From contig CAUJLY010000002.1 of assembly GCA_963281155.1 (NCBI GenBank), positions 4,526,001-4,590,000 on the forward strand: 64,000 nt of DNA, written 5' to 3'. The notes under the pieces are model-generated. The model saw nothing but the letters and a program-made list of their open reading frames with translations. It was not told where the DNA came from and ran no database searches. Of the stretch, positions 45,910 to 57,080 are shown piece after piece. Within the stretch, counting starts at the first letter, position 1, and each line of letters starts with the position of its first letter. A program made the position numbers and the translations under genes. This stretch comes from Rhabditophanes sp. KR3021 (Eukaryota > Nematoda > Chromadorea > Rhabditida > Alloionematidae).

Positions 45910-48900
45910 TTATTTTCCTGGATTATTGTTTTCGGCTGCGACTAGTGAAGCCATATGGTAGTGTTGCTTGCGTAATTGAGAAAGTTTTGAGCGTTCTCTC
46001 TGCAATTCCGCTTCTAATTCTAGTGTTCTCACTTGGCTTTCCATTTCCTCCTTCTTAGCCTCGTGCAATGAAAGATGTGTAAAATCAAGGAGCTCTAGAA
46101 AGATGAATATAAATCGATTATCAAAAAAGTTGCTTACTTTCATCGTTAAGGGTCTTTTGCCCACTTTTTGTTGCGGCGACAACATTAGCCGTGCATTTGT
46201 TGACAGATTTGACAGCAATTCCTAATTCTGCTAATTTGTGGGAATCCTTATCAGATTTGACACGGGAAGACACGAATAACTGGGCAATACTTCCAGCTAA
46301 TTGGGTAGCAGCCACGATTAGATGTTCGTGTTTTCCAGTTTCGGTAATAACTCCATCTGCAGAAGCCACCAGCACACGAGCTTGTACTCCAACAGCCTGA
46401 GCTGCACTTAACAAGCCTTCTGTCCATTGGTGATTCTTTTTGTAGAAATCCTTTGGGCTCCCACTTCCTCTACCAGACATAACGATTTCCTGTTGAACAT
46501 CTCTGCTTTTCATGATCAGTATTTGGATACTATTCATTAGGTCATTGCAAGTTTCAAGAATCTTGCTATTGACTTCCAATTTTACTCCTCTATTGTTGTC
46601 CTTTGACTTTTGCTGTAGCGCCTCAATGGCTTCCACAGCAGCTCTAATTGCCTTGTCCATTCTAGTCATTTCTTCTTCTAATTGCGAGCCAACTTCTTCA
46701 GCGGATACGTCTGTTGCTGCAGACGGTAGTTTTTCGCATTTGTTTTTTAGGTTCCAATAACCTGATTTCATTTTAAGGAAAGCAGCATTTGCTTCACTTA
46801 AATTAGGTTTCTTTAAAGCTTCAAAAAAGTTAATTGAAAACTGCGTAGTTTGGCTGCATTCTTCATAAACTGGTTCGAAGTGCTCAATAGAACTTGTATA
46901 GGCAGCAGACGCAGTATTCATCAAAATTTCAGCCATGGCATGCGATAATTCAGTTGACAGAGCTGCTATTTGTGCTTTTGTTGTGATCGAATTAGAGTCT
47001 TCTAATCTAGATTTAAAATTGTCTAGTAAACCTTCTAGTTGCTCATATTGTTCAAGGACCAAATGAGAAGGATAAGTGATGGAGCTGGCGTTGTTTAAAG
47101 AATCCTTGTTATTTTTGAGAACAGTTATACTGCCCTCACATATTCCTCTAAATAACTGGTTGATTTCGTTATCATGGGTTTGCTTGGATCCAGCCAAAGC
47201 TTGTTCCTTCTCAGAGACCAAATCATTTAACTGAGATTGGTAATTTTCAATTTCAATTTGGCTTTTAGCTAGTTGTCCATTAAGCTCATCAAAGTCTGAC
47301 ACATTGCCTTTCAATTTCTCTTCCTTTTTAGCTAATTGCTCTTGCAGATCCATGTTACTATTTTTGGCACTACCCATTTCCGTCAACGTCTTTATATGGT
47401 CTTCACGCAATTTATTGTAAATTTCTCTCATTTTGTTGAATTTAGTTTCCTGGGCTTGGACCTTCTTTTCATATTCCTCAACATTAGCATTTTGTGCATG
47501 AATTTGAACTTCCTGTGTAGCAGCTTTCAGTCTAGATACCTCTTCTTTTTGCTCGTCTACTAAATTCTTGTGAAAGTCTATTTCCGATTGAGCTTGGCTT
47601 ACTCTATTTTCATATTGGTCAAATCTATTTTTGGCTTCATTGATAATTCTTTGTCTACCATTTTTCATTTCTTCTATTTCCCTTTGTAAGTTGGCAATTT
47701 GGATATCTCTGTCGTCTTGGGCAGGGGGTTCGGGAATTGAATGAAAGAGGGTATTGAAATTACTTGGCATGTTGGCAGCACTATTCCCTGCTACCATGGA
47801 AGCTGAATCGTCAAAGTTCAAGTCAATAATTGTAGTAGAATCATCGGCATTTGATTGTGTATCACCAGATGAAACATTATCTAACTCTTCTCCCTTCAAA
47901 TAAGCGTGGGGTGTTTGATATGAGTTGAATTCTGTCGCAACTAGGAAGTCCGGTGGATTTTGTGGAATGGGAGGGATTGATGCTTGATACTTGAAAAATT
48001 GCATCTTGGAAGCGTCTTCATAAAACTTTTTTACTTTGACAAAGAGTTGATTAAATCTTTGACGATGGCCAGATAAAACGTCTGCCGGGAGAGCAGCATG
48101 CAATTTAAAGATGATTTTAACTAGATAATCGTAGAATTTGGATGTATCAAGAATTACTAAGATCAATGGAGCTAATAAGCATTGCCCCTGGGGGATGAGC
48201 GAAGAAAAACGCATTGATTCGACACAATCGTATGCAACGGCTTGAAGTGTCATCAACTCATCCATCTCATCCAGCATTTCTACTGCCAATTGGAAAGTAT
48301 CATTAATATCTCCTGGATTAAATAAAATGTTATTGTTAGTGTAATAAATGTTTATAATTTTTGAAGATGCGGTCACTATGTACAAACTGCTTTTAGTACC
48401 TTTCTCATTCGAAATATGAGTTAAAAGGCATTTTACGTGTCATCATGCTCAAAGCAATGATTTAATTACTCATTTATTTCAGTTGCATACCAAGCTAGTT
48501 TGGAGGAAAAAACAAATTGCAAAGTTCCTCGAATTATCAATAGTGCTTGTTTTTCGAGAAGTAAACCTTTAGTTGAAACTGGTATGTTCAAAAGACTCAA
48601 TTAAGTTATTAATCATTTACTTTTGGAACAAACTATTATTGTTGATGAAAAGGAAAATGTCTTGATGTCAGTTGGTGAGTTAAAGTAAATGTTAAATTAT
48701 ATATTGATTGCTTTAGATCCTAAACAAGAACCTGAAGTAATTTACATCAGTAGTGATGCAGAAGAAACGCCTGTTGTTGCTGGAGTCAAAGTCTCTTTTA
48801 TGACAAATTCTGATATACTCATCGTCAAAAACATGAACGATGACAAGACTGGCTCAAATATCACTCACTTCAAGAATTTCGCATTAACTCTTCATAAGAG

Positions 48901-50020
48901 AGATCTATTATTTGATGATATCTTTCCTGGGAAACTTCGTGTGTCACCTTCTGGGACAGATAAAGAAAATATGTAGAAGAATGTTTGCACTTCTCTGAGA
49001 GATTTGGAAATGCTAAAAGAACCAGCTTCTTCGTTTATATTTGGTAGCAAAAGTTATTTTAATAACTATCCTACAGATTCTGTTCATTACCAAATCTTGG
49101 CAAATTACATTGGAATGACTAATAAAGATGTGAGATTTGCTTTACACAAACGTGAAGCTGCTGCAAATGAATTTAAAAAGTTCAAGAGGAGTAAGAAGGT
49201 TGTTCAAATGTGGGAAAATTTTTGCGTTGGAAAGGCGATGCACAAAGTCGAAATGCCCGTGTTGAAAAGGACTTATGTCGTGAACATCAAAGACATTTTG
49301 ATCGACTACTGCACCGACAATGGCACAAATAGCGACTCTGGAAAGCCAACTTATGATTTGGTTAAAAATCTGTTTCCGGAAGGAAAAGATGAAGTTGTTA
49401 ACTAATCTTGCAAGAGTTCTTAGATGCTAATCAGCGTGTTAATTTAAGAAAGTCTTCATAATTCACTTATTCATGTAAAATAATTTTTCAATAAAGTTTC
49501 GTTAGATTTATCTGCATACCTGTTATAAGAGATGTCAACTCGTTAGCTGTAAGTGTTAGGTTTCCAGGAATGGTTGGATGGTTGGTTAAAAATGTCAATC
49601 TTCGGACTAGCATTTTAGCGTAACTTGTATTGCAAACGCCAAATCCGGGATTGTGGAGATGTTGCCAGAAAGCGGCAAGTTGTTTTATTCTAGATATATA
49701 TTTGTATGAATCTTTGACAACAGACGAATGGCCATCTCGCAACAACTTGTGTAAAAGATGACAAAATTTCCAAGTCAAGACTGGATGTTTTTCCAATTGA
49801 ATTCGAGCGACATGGTTCCAAAAGAAACCAGCTGATTTTTCTCTGTGAGTTCCGACTATCAAGGCTCTAGCATGCTTTTGCTTCAACGGGGCTTCTATCT
49901 TATTTAGTGCTTTCTGTATAGCAGACAACTAAAGAACATTGATAACAAAACAGATAATCAACTTACTTGGCCTTTTAGAAAGGCTTCGCGATCATGACTA
50001 ACAAAAGTTGATCGGGACAT
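45910..50020 (-). CDS. hipr-1: HIP1R/Sla2-family clathrin-actin adaptor
   Basis: Four exons (50020-49967, 49928-49520, 48312-46138, 46094-45910) give 940 residues. The protein links clathrin-coated membranes to actin. The N-terminal ANTH domain (about residues 1-290) begins SHDREAFLKGQLSAIQKAL and includes KKH/KQKHAR-type phosphoinositide-binding basics and FFWNHVARIQL. A Pro-rich joint (IPPIPQNPPDF) leads into a long coiled coil at about 350-560. The I/LWEQ (talin-HAT) actin-binding domain lies near 735-880 (LLSAAQAVGVQARVLV, LAGSIAQLFVSSRVK). A C-terminal helix follows. Intron 2 is 1.2 kb and houses an antisense copy of the dispersed ORF family. Confidence 0.94.
48689..49461 (+). pseudogene. 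Antisense intronic copy D of the dispersed ORF family (best preserved)
   Basis: Lies in intron 2 of the minus-strand HIP1R gene. After a possible upstream piece (48480-48590) the frame opens with DPKQEPEVIYISSDAEETP. It runs to a TAG at 48974-48976 and resumes in the same frame to 49405 (FALHKREAAANEFKKFKRS, VLKRTYVVNIKDILIDYC, DSGKPTYDLVKNLFPEGKD). A single frameshift at 49403 restores LILQEFLDANQRVNLRKSS before TAA at 49461. So one stop and one frameshift separate it from an intact protein of at least 250 residues. Motif order is shared with relics B, C and E. Family unrecognised. Confidence 0.65.
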
Positions 50021-50964
50021 TACTTTTGGCTTATTTTTAGTGGTAAATAAATATATAAATCTATATAGTTTTGTAAATAAAGGTCCTAAAAAACCAAAAC
50101 CTATAAACAATAAAAACAAGATTAATAAGAGGAATAGGTAAAATATATATGAGAAGAGAAAAGTATGGAATTCGACAAAAACAGATTTTAAGCACAAAAT
50201 TACTGAATCAAATATTATGAATAGATGTAGTAAAGTAAACATATGTTAGAAAGACGTGATTCATTAGATAGATGTAAAGAATAGAGTGCGAGGATAAATG
50301 TAATTGTAACTACGACATACGATCAATGAATGATGACAAAGTTTTACTGCCTTTTAAAACACAGAACAGTTTAAATTAAGTCAAAATTAATAATCATACT
50401 TTTATAGATTAAAAATATAGGAATGGTCTTTTTTAAAAATATCAATAATATTTCTACAGCAAGATGATATAAAGTAAACCAACTTGCGCAGCACCTCTTG
50501 CTATTGTGTTATTCATTTTATTTACCGAAGTGAATGAATGACTCATATATTTATACTTCTATAAATATTCTGTGGTAGGTAAAAAGTTACGGATAAATGA
50601 TTAAGGTTGAAGTAGTAAATAAAAGTAGTATTCGTATAATTTGATGGAATTGCAATATATTTTGCAACAGTATGATAACTGAAAAACCAAACATGCAAAA
50701 AATTGTCAGGAAAAAGTTTGCAAAAACACAGGTATTACAAAAGCAATAATAGAATATAATGTTTCAAATACCATTATAAATATCAACATAAAACTTTTTG
50801 TATCAAGATTATTTTGTGGTTGCATATAATGACGTCAAATGACAATGCAAACAAGAATAGTATCAAGTTTATGCTAATCTGTTCAGGTGATTCTTTGAAC
50901 ATCTATTTATCTGATTAAGAAAAGATAAAATGATATGAACAACACACATTTACTGGGAAGTAAA
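50021..50964. other. Intergenic region, no gene seen
   Basis: About 0.94 kb upstream of HIP1R; AT-rich. It should hold the HIP1R promoter. No additional coding signal seen. Confidence 0.45.
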
Positions 50965-51247
50965 GTTATTTAAAAATTAGCATCAAAGAGCAATGTGAAC
51001 AATAATATTACAAAGTTATTTAAAAATTTATTGTTAAAAAGTTATATAAAATAAATATTCCACAGTTACATAAAAAATAATATCCCACAATTACATAAAA
51101 AATAGTATTTCAAAGTTAGATAAAAATAGTATTTCAGAATTAGATAAAAATAATGCTTCAGAGTTAGATAAAAAACAATACTTCATAGTTAGATAAAATT
51201 AATATTTCAGATTTAGATAAAAAATCATATTTCAGGGTTATTTAAAA
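50965..51247 (+). repeat. Degenerate ~26 bp minisatellite
   Basis: Roughly nine to ten diverged copies of a unit like TTTCAGAGTTAGATAAAAAT in tandem between the HIP1R and Nup85 genes. The AGTTA-x-ATAAAA core is kept in almost every copy. No coding capacity. Confidence 0.8.
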
Positions 51248-51665
51248 TGTATTGCATAAAGTTATTCAACAAAAGCATTCAACAAAATCTTTTAACACAA
51301 CTTCTTCGACCACAACACAACAACAATTATGCAATTTTTAATAGTTTTATGTTCTTTAATTTAATACTAGTGAGGATGAGTTATTTTTTTGAAAAATTAA
51401 ATAAAGCATATTTAGGTTTATGTAATTTCGAATCGTAAATATTGAAAGCTGTATCGATACATCGATATGTTTGTACGTGTTCTAATATAGGCACGCGTAT
51501 ATTTCTCAAAAGGAAATATTTAAATACAAAACGACGAATGGTTGGAGTAAAGACAATGTTAATATTTGAAATTGTAATCGCATTTTGGGGCAAATTAAAG
51601 CGACATCGTTTTTAGTTTAGCTTTATTCTATCTTGATCCAAATTTAAAGTTAATAGTTTTCAAAA

Positions 51666-53511
51666 ATGAATGAAAGTAGTGATTTAGTTATGGCAGAACC
51701 ACAGGATGTGGCTACTATTTTAAATATTTTGTATGAAAGAAGTTTTGGTACGTTTAAATGTCGTAAGTGTGGATTAACCATTGTTTTTAGAAATCTTTAA
51801 TGTAGCTGGAAACGAAGCTAGTAAAAACGCTAACCTATTGCCTGCAGACAAAGTTGGAAGATATTCAGATGAGTATATTCGAGGGTTAAATGATGCTATT
51901 GAGTCATTAAGAGATCTCATGCCTAATGATGATGTAAAGTTCCAATCTTTGCAACAAGCAGGATTCTTGGCCTCATTTATGGGGAAAATTTTGCTCAGTA
52001 ACCCAGAAATTTCACTCGGATACGAATTAATGGAATTCAACAAAACTACATCGTTTAATTTGGAGTTGGATGAGGAAACTAAAAACTTGATTGACCAAAT
52101 CGAGAGAAAAGAAAGTTTGGCTGAAGAATGCAATTTTTACTGGAATGCCGTTGTTTTTAAGATCTTTGCTGGAGATTTCAAAGTCGCCAGAGGTCTTCTT
52201 GGGCATCACTCTAAATCTTCCACAAGTGAAGCATTTTCTATTCTTATTAATGCTCTCGGATTAGTCAAAAACGAATGGTTTACTAATTCTAGTGGGATTA
52301 ATAAATTCATAGAATGGAGAAATGAATTGAAGATTGAAAATGTGATGAAAAAGTTTAAGAGTGAAAACAACCTTCAAATGATCGTGGATATCTTAACCGG
52401 TGACAAAGACGCAATCAAGAAACTAAGTCGTACTAATATCGAAAATTGGATTCAAACCCTGGGAGCTCTATGTATGTTTGTCTATCCTAAAGCTGGATTT
52501 GGAGAAATTGAAACAATTTGCGAAGAGGCGATGTCCTGTTTTGAGAATTATCAAATGGATGATATGGATAAAGCACAAATTGCTGTGCTTAAAGGAGATA
52601 TTACTACAATTGCGGAAATAGGCTGGCTCAAATTTAATGCCTCATGGTTGGCGCATTACTTCGATTTGATTTACAAGACTACACCTAGCATTGTCGTTGT
52701 TCAAGGAGTCAATTTACGCGATCAGGCTATTAAAGCTTATGCCAACGAGTTATTTGATGGCAATTGTATTGAACTTGCTATTAAATATTATGAAGAGGCT
52801 AAACTACCCAACTTTGAAGAAATTCTCCGTACAAAAATCAAAGGTTTGGGGGAAATTGATGAAAATGCTGCTCTTTCCCTTTTAAACATCTGCAAGTCCT
52901 TAAAAATGAATGACTGTGTCGTGGCTATTGCTACTAAAAGTGCCGAAAAGTTAATGGATGAAGGCAAAGAAAATGAGGCCCTTACTTGGGCATTACGTTC
53001 AAAGGAAACAAACGTCATCAGTCAGGTTTGTGGAAAGATGCTTGATTTTGCTGATGTAAGAACAATCGGTAGATTGGATGTTCTTAGAAACAACAACGAT
53101 GATTCCAAGTCTCCTCACTTTTCAATGCTTAGGTATTATCAAAGGTTTTTAAACAGTTTCGAAGAAAAAGATTTTGGCGAAGCTGCCAAACACATGGTAC
53201 TCATCATTTTGTCAAACCATTGCTCCACAAAGTTCCTTTTCGTCTTGATCAAGTACTTGACAGTCATGCTCTACTACTCAAACTCAGAAAATGTTGTATT
53301 ACTATCAAAAGATACTTGTTATCGGATCAATGAATTTTTAATTTTCTTTGAATGTGATCTCAAGAGAAAAATTGAACATTCAAACGATATTGCCTTAGCA
53401 ACTGGCGGGCATTTTAACACTATCAAGGATTTAGAAGAACAAACTAAATTGATCGGTGAGCTTCTGATTGATGAAACAAGTAGGAGTGTTATCTATGGTG
53501 GTGGATGCTAG
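51666..53511 (+). CDS. npp-2: Nucleoporin Nup85
   Basis: Exons 51666-51747 and 51791-53511 give 600 residues of almost pure alpha-helical repeats, without transmembrane segments. Nup85 is part of the Y-shaped (Nup107-160) scaffold of the nuclear pore and also acts at kinetochores. Family landmarks are LTGDKDAIKKL, WLAHYFDLIYKTT, the block LSLLNICKSLKMNDCV and GKENEALTWALRSKE near the C-terminal third. The protein is somewhat shorter at the N-terminus than vertebrate Nup85 (about 650 residues). Followed 178 bp later by a gene on the same strand. Confidence 0.85.
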
Positions 53512-53689
53512 TTGATTGTCGATTTCATATTTAAAACTGCTTTTTTTAATGCACACCTTTATTGAGGTATTATATCCTTTGTTCCTCGTATTATAAATAA
53601 AAACGATTGATCATTTTAATCTCCAATCATTTGTATTGCTACCTATTTTATTCTACACAACGTAACTTTACTATCATATTATTAATGAT

Positions 53690-54953
53690 ATGAAAAGAAA
53701 TATCTGCTCATTTATTTTTTCTAGTTATTACTTTACATGCTTCTTATTATTACTTGTATTTTATTTATATGCCATTCGTGACAACTCAGATACTTACCAC
53801 AAAGATGAAGGTTTAATAAGAACCTTATATAGAGCTGGCTTAGAAGTACATAAAGATGTTGTATTGCAAGAAGATGAACGAGAGTATAGTTCATGGGTCT
53901 TAAATAATCTAAAACTTTTGCAAAAAGATAATGGCGATGAGTTACCTAGTGAAAGTTATTTTAATAGTTCTGAAGACACTTTGGGGAATATTTGCAATGA
54001 TAGTGATAAAGACAAGTGTATTGTTAAATTTAAAAGGTTAGAAACTAGAGTCAGAGTAAGTTAATCTAATTTCGTAACCAATTTATACCTCTAGGCAAGT
54101 CCTAAATATAGAGTTATTGGATGTCTAATTCAAAAGAATATGTCTACTGTTTTTCAAGCCATACTATGTCTCTTATTCGATGAAGTAAAGTTTTTGTCCT
54201 CTGAAAGATCATTAACACGGGAGTCGTCTAATATTCGGTTGTGTCGTCATCAGAATGAATTCAATGCTATATATTTGGCCAAGAATGCAACAGAAGATTT
54301 TCTTCCAGTTGCCCCAGGTTTAGCTTGGAAATATTTGGCTTTAACAAGAGACCCAGTCGATAGATTTTTGTCTAATTTCATTGACCAATGCATCCGCAAA
54401 CCAACTGGAGGCCCAAACTCATGTAATCACTGTCGCTCCAACATGACCTGTTTTATTATTTCTGAATATAATCATATGCTTCATGAATCAAATATTACAA
54501 TAATGGAACGAGACTTTGAAGACGTTCACGTAAGATTATGCGACCAATTATTAAACTCATTTTTGTTTAGTTCTTTCCTCAAAACTGGTGAGCAATTCCT
54601 TAAGTTTAAGTTTAACATGATATTAGTTTAGGCGATGTGCATTTGATACAGAATTAAGCAAATATTCAATTGTAAAATATAACAATAAAAACATCCAAGA
54701 TTTGAAAGATACATTCGATGCTATTAGAAGTCAATTAAATTCACAGTATGTTCCAAACTCTACCTTGGATTATATTGAAAAGGAAATGTTGGGTTCAAAA
54801 ACCATGCATACTACAATTGATTCCAAGGCACGATCATTCTTTGAAGATCGCCTTAGATCCAGTCCATTTTTAATGGAATTTATAGTACGAATGTATTATT
54901 ATGATTATTTGCTTTTTGATTATTCGATACCAACGATATCATTTAAGAAATGA
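53690..54953 (+). CDS. Nematode-type carbohydrate sulfotransferase (type II membrane)
   Basis: Four exons (53690-54055, 54095-54529, 54571-54587, 54632-54953) give 379 residues. A single N-terminal anchor (YYFTCFLLLLVFYLYAI) implies a type II Golgi protein. The 5'-phosphosulfate loop region is RVIGCLIQKNMSTVFQAI and the 3'-phosphate region is ALTRDPVDRFLSNFIDQC. A Cys-rich stretch (CNHCRSNMTC) and the family signature HFFPQNWRCAFD lie further on. The last is encoded across three exons, the middle one only 17 nt. It transfers sulfate from PAPS to a glycan; the acceptor is unknown. This family is strongly expanded in nematodes. Possibly downstream in an operon with Nup85 (178 bp gap). Confidence 0.85.
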
Positions 54954-55405
54954 CTATACGTATGATGCGGTTAAAAATACAGTTATTTCAAAAATATTTA
55001 ATCTTTATAGATATTTCTTTATTTACAAGCCAAACAAGCGTTTTATGGAAAAGTTCTAAATCAGTTTGTGTGAAAGTAAAACATCAAGCATTATGTCAAG
55101 GAGGAGGCTATAACTTGGATATAAGTAATACTATTATGTAAATTATATCTATTTATTAATTTATTTATACCTATAATTTATATAATAAAGTGGTTGGTTA
55201 TGAGTATATATTTATGTATTCCGTTCTTGGCTGTGTTCCTCCAAGGAGTCCTTAACAGGCTCCTGGACACATTAATTAACCCAAATTTATCATTTAATTT
55301 GGTTCAAAACAGATAATGATTTTGATGATGGATATTTAGAATAATTATAATCTTAAATATGTATCTTGTCTGATTTTTATTAAATCTACAATAAAACTTG
55401 CTCAT
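54954..55405. other. Intergenic region, no gene seen
   Basis: About 450 bp after the sulfotransferase stop. An ATAATAAAG string near 55185 could be its poly(A) signal. Nothing else recognised. Confidence 0.4.
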
Positions 55406-55419
55406 TACTTATAATTCTT

Positions 55420-55760
55420 TCACTTTACATAAATATTTAGTAATGCAAATAAAAGCTTCTCCAAGCAATCACTTAAAATGAAGTTATTAAAGCCAACATA
55501 ATTAATTTTAGTATAATTTGCTGCAGTTAGCCAAAATGGATAATAAAGGAATCCTTCAAAGAATTTTTTATAGAGATACGTTGAATTTGTCAATTGAAAT
55601 GGGATATTGTGCCGCAACAAATCAAGCAGCTCATCGATATCAAAAATCCTTTTATAAATTATGTATGTAACGAATGACAATGAAAATGGGCAATTATGGA
55701 ATATAATATGATCTGTCTTCTGAATTGGACACCGATCATTTGAATATTGATACGTGTCCT
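55420..55760 (-). CDS. Possible terminal exon or gene fragment, unidentified
   Basis: About 112 open codons on the minus strand after a CATAGTAG acceptor-like sequence. The frame contains NDRCPIQKTDHIIFHNC, then FDIDELLDLLRHNIPF and KFFEGFLYYPFWLTAANY, ending NIYVK. There is no ATG at the start, so it would be the last exon of a gene whose other exons I cannot find, or a relic. The paired Cys and overall composition look protein-like. It lies 220 bp downstream of the Cys-rich membrane protein on the same strand. Confidence 0.3.
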
Positions 55761-55981
55761 ACTATGGCTCATTATCCTATATTCATACTATATGTATTAT
55801 TTGTATCATATATGAGTTTATTAGTATAATAAATTAGTTACCTTATTCCTATATTTTGACTGTCGTCTAAATTTCATACCTATTCTTCAGAAATAATCTC
55901 GCGAATAATAAAAAACATAGGACTTTGCAAAATTAATATTTATTAAAAGAACGAATAACGACTTGGTGGTGCACGCATAAG

Positions 55982-56425
55982 TTATTGTTTACGAATAGTT
56001 GTTGATACTACTTTGGAAACATTTTTCCAGGCAAACAAAATTGAAAGAGCCATACCAAGACAACAGCAAAACAATAATAATCCAACTACTACCACTATTA
56101 CGCTAAAATATGTATTAATTAATGTTATGAGATATAAATATTACTTACACAACCCAATTCTCTATTTCAAAACAACATTCAAAATAATTATCTTCACAGC
56201 AACTAATAAAAATATCAAATTAATCGTGGTATTGCTAAGCTTACGAATAGTGATGGAAAATGCTTTCTGCTCCGCAACTTTAACAAGTAATGATTGGTAA
56301 TTAAATCTAACTTACTAATTTCCGCCATAGATAGACATTCCACCTGATCCTTGCATAGGACATTGGTATACAGCAAAGACTGAGTGAATAAAAATAAGTG
56401 GCAAAAAAAGACTATGATAGGTCAT
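55982..56425 (-). CDS. Small secreted/TM Cys-rich protein (CC-CC ectodomain plus one TM)
   Basis: Four short exons (56425-56316, 56277-56245, 56202-56149, 56102-55982) join in frame to 105 residues. A signal peptide (LFLPLIFIHSVFA) is followed by an ectodomain with Cys at YQCPM and NYCGA and the pairs SCCEDN and ECCFE. One transmembrane segment (VVIVVVVGLLLFCCCLGMAL) precedes a short basic tail. The layout (Cys, Cys, CC, CC, TM) resembles the Shisa / WBP1-VOPP1 type of small adaptors and similar nematode orphans. The name is not certain. All exons are too short to show as single ORFs, but the acceptor/donor set is consistent. Confidence 0.7.
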
Positions 56426-57080
56426 ATTTTTATTCAAAAAATGCAAGTGATATCGAAAGGGTAAAGTGAAAAATGAAACAACTCAATTTAAAATAACTGT
56501 TTTTATTTGTATCCATTATAATATAAGTTATTAGTTAAACATTCAAGATCATTCTTTATCTGACATTCTTTATTCATTCAAACCAACTTTCTTTTGTATA
56601 ACTTTGATTATAAGTTATTTTGATTATACAAGAATGCTGATGAAAACGTGTATCCGTGCACCCACTTCACCAATATCAATATACTTACTTTGAAAATAAC
56701 AAAAAATAAAGTCACACAATTACCCAATTAAAGACGGCAAAGTTCAGCCATGGAATGTCACAAAAAGACTACTTATCAAAGTAAAGACACATGCTTTACC
56801 AACCAACAACTTACATTCTATAGTTTTATCTTATCATTTAAGTACACTAACAATTGAAGTGAATCCAACTAATTAGCAAGACTTGATAAGAAACCTTATC
56901 AACCATTATATAATAATAAATAACTTCTCAATACAATTTTACCTGTTGATTTATTACTATTTTCTCAATTAAAACCATACAACAAACTTTAACCATGCTT
57001 GATAACGCATAATCTTCAACCATAAATTATATTTCTATCTAATTTGATATATTAACATTATTTATTTACTTTACAGAGAA
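56426..57080. other. Divergent intergenic region
   Basis: 655 bp between the Cys-rich protein start (-) and the two-VWA protein start (+). Three ACTTGATAAG/CTTATCA-like GATA sites lie between about 56770 and 56910, the kind of motif used by gut genes in nematodes. That reading is inference. Confidence 0.4.

Noticed and set aside
48974..48976. Programmed stop readthrough or recoding (TAG in frame) in intronic copy D
   Set aside because: A nearby frameshift and frameshifts in all sister copies favour plain decay; no recoding signal seen.
50965..51247. CRISPR-like array
   Set aside because: Units are contiguous, AT-rich and without unique spacers; eukaryotic context.
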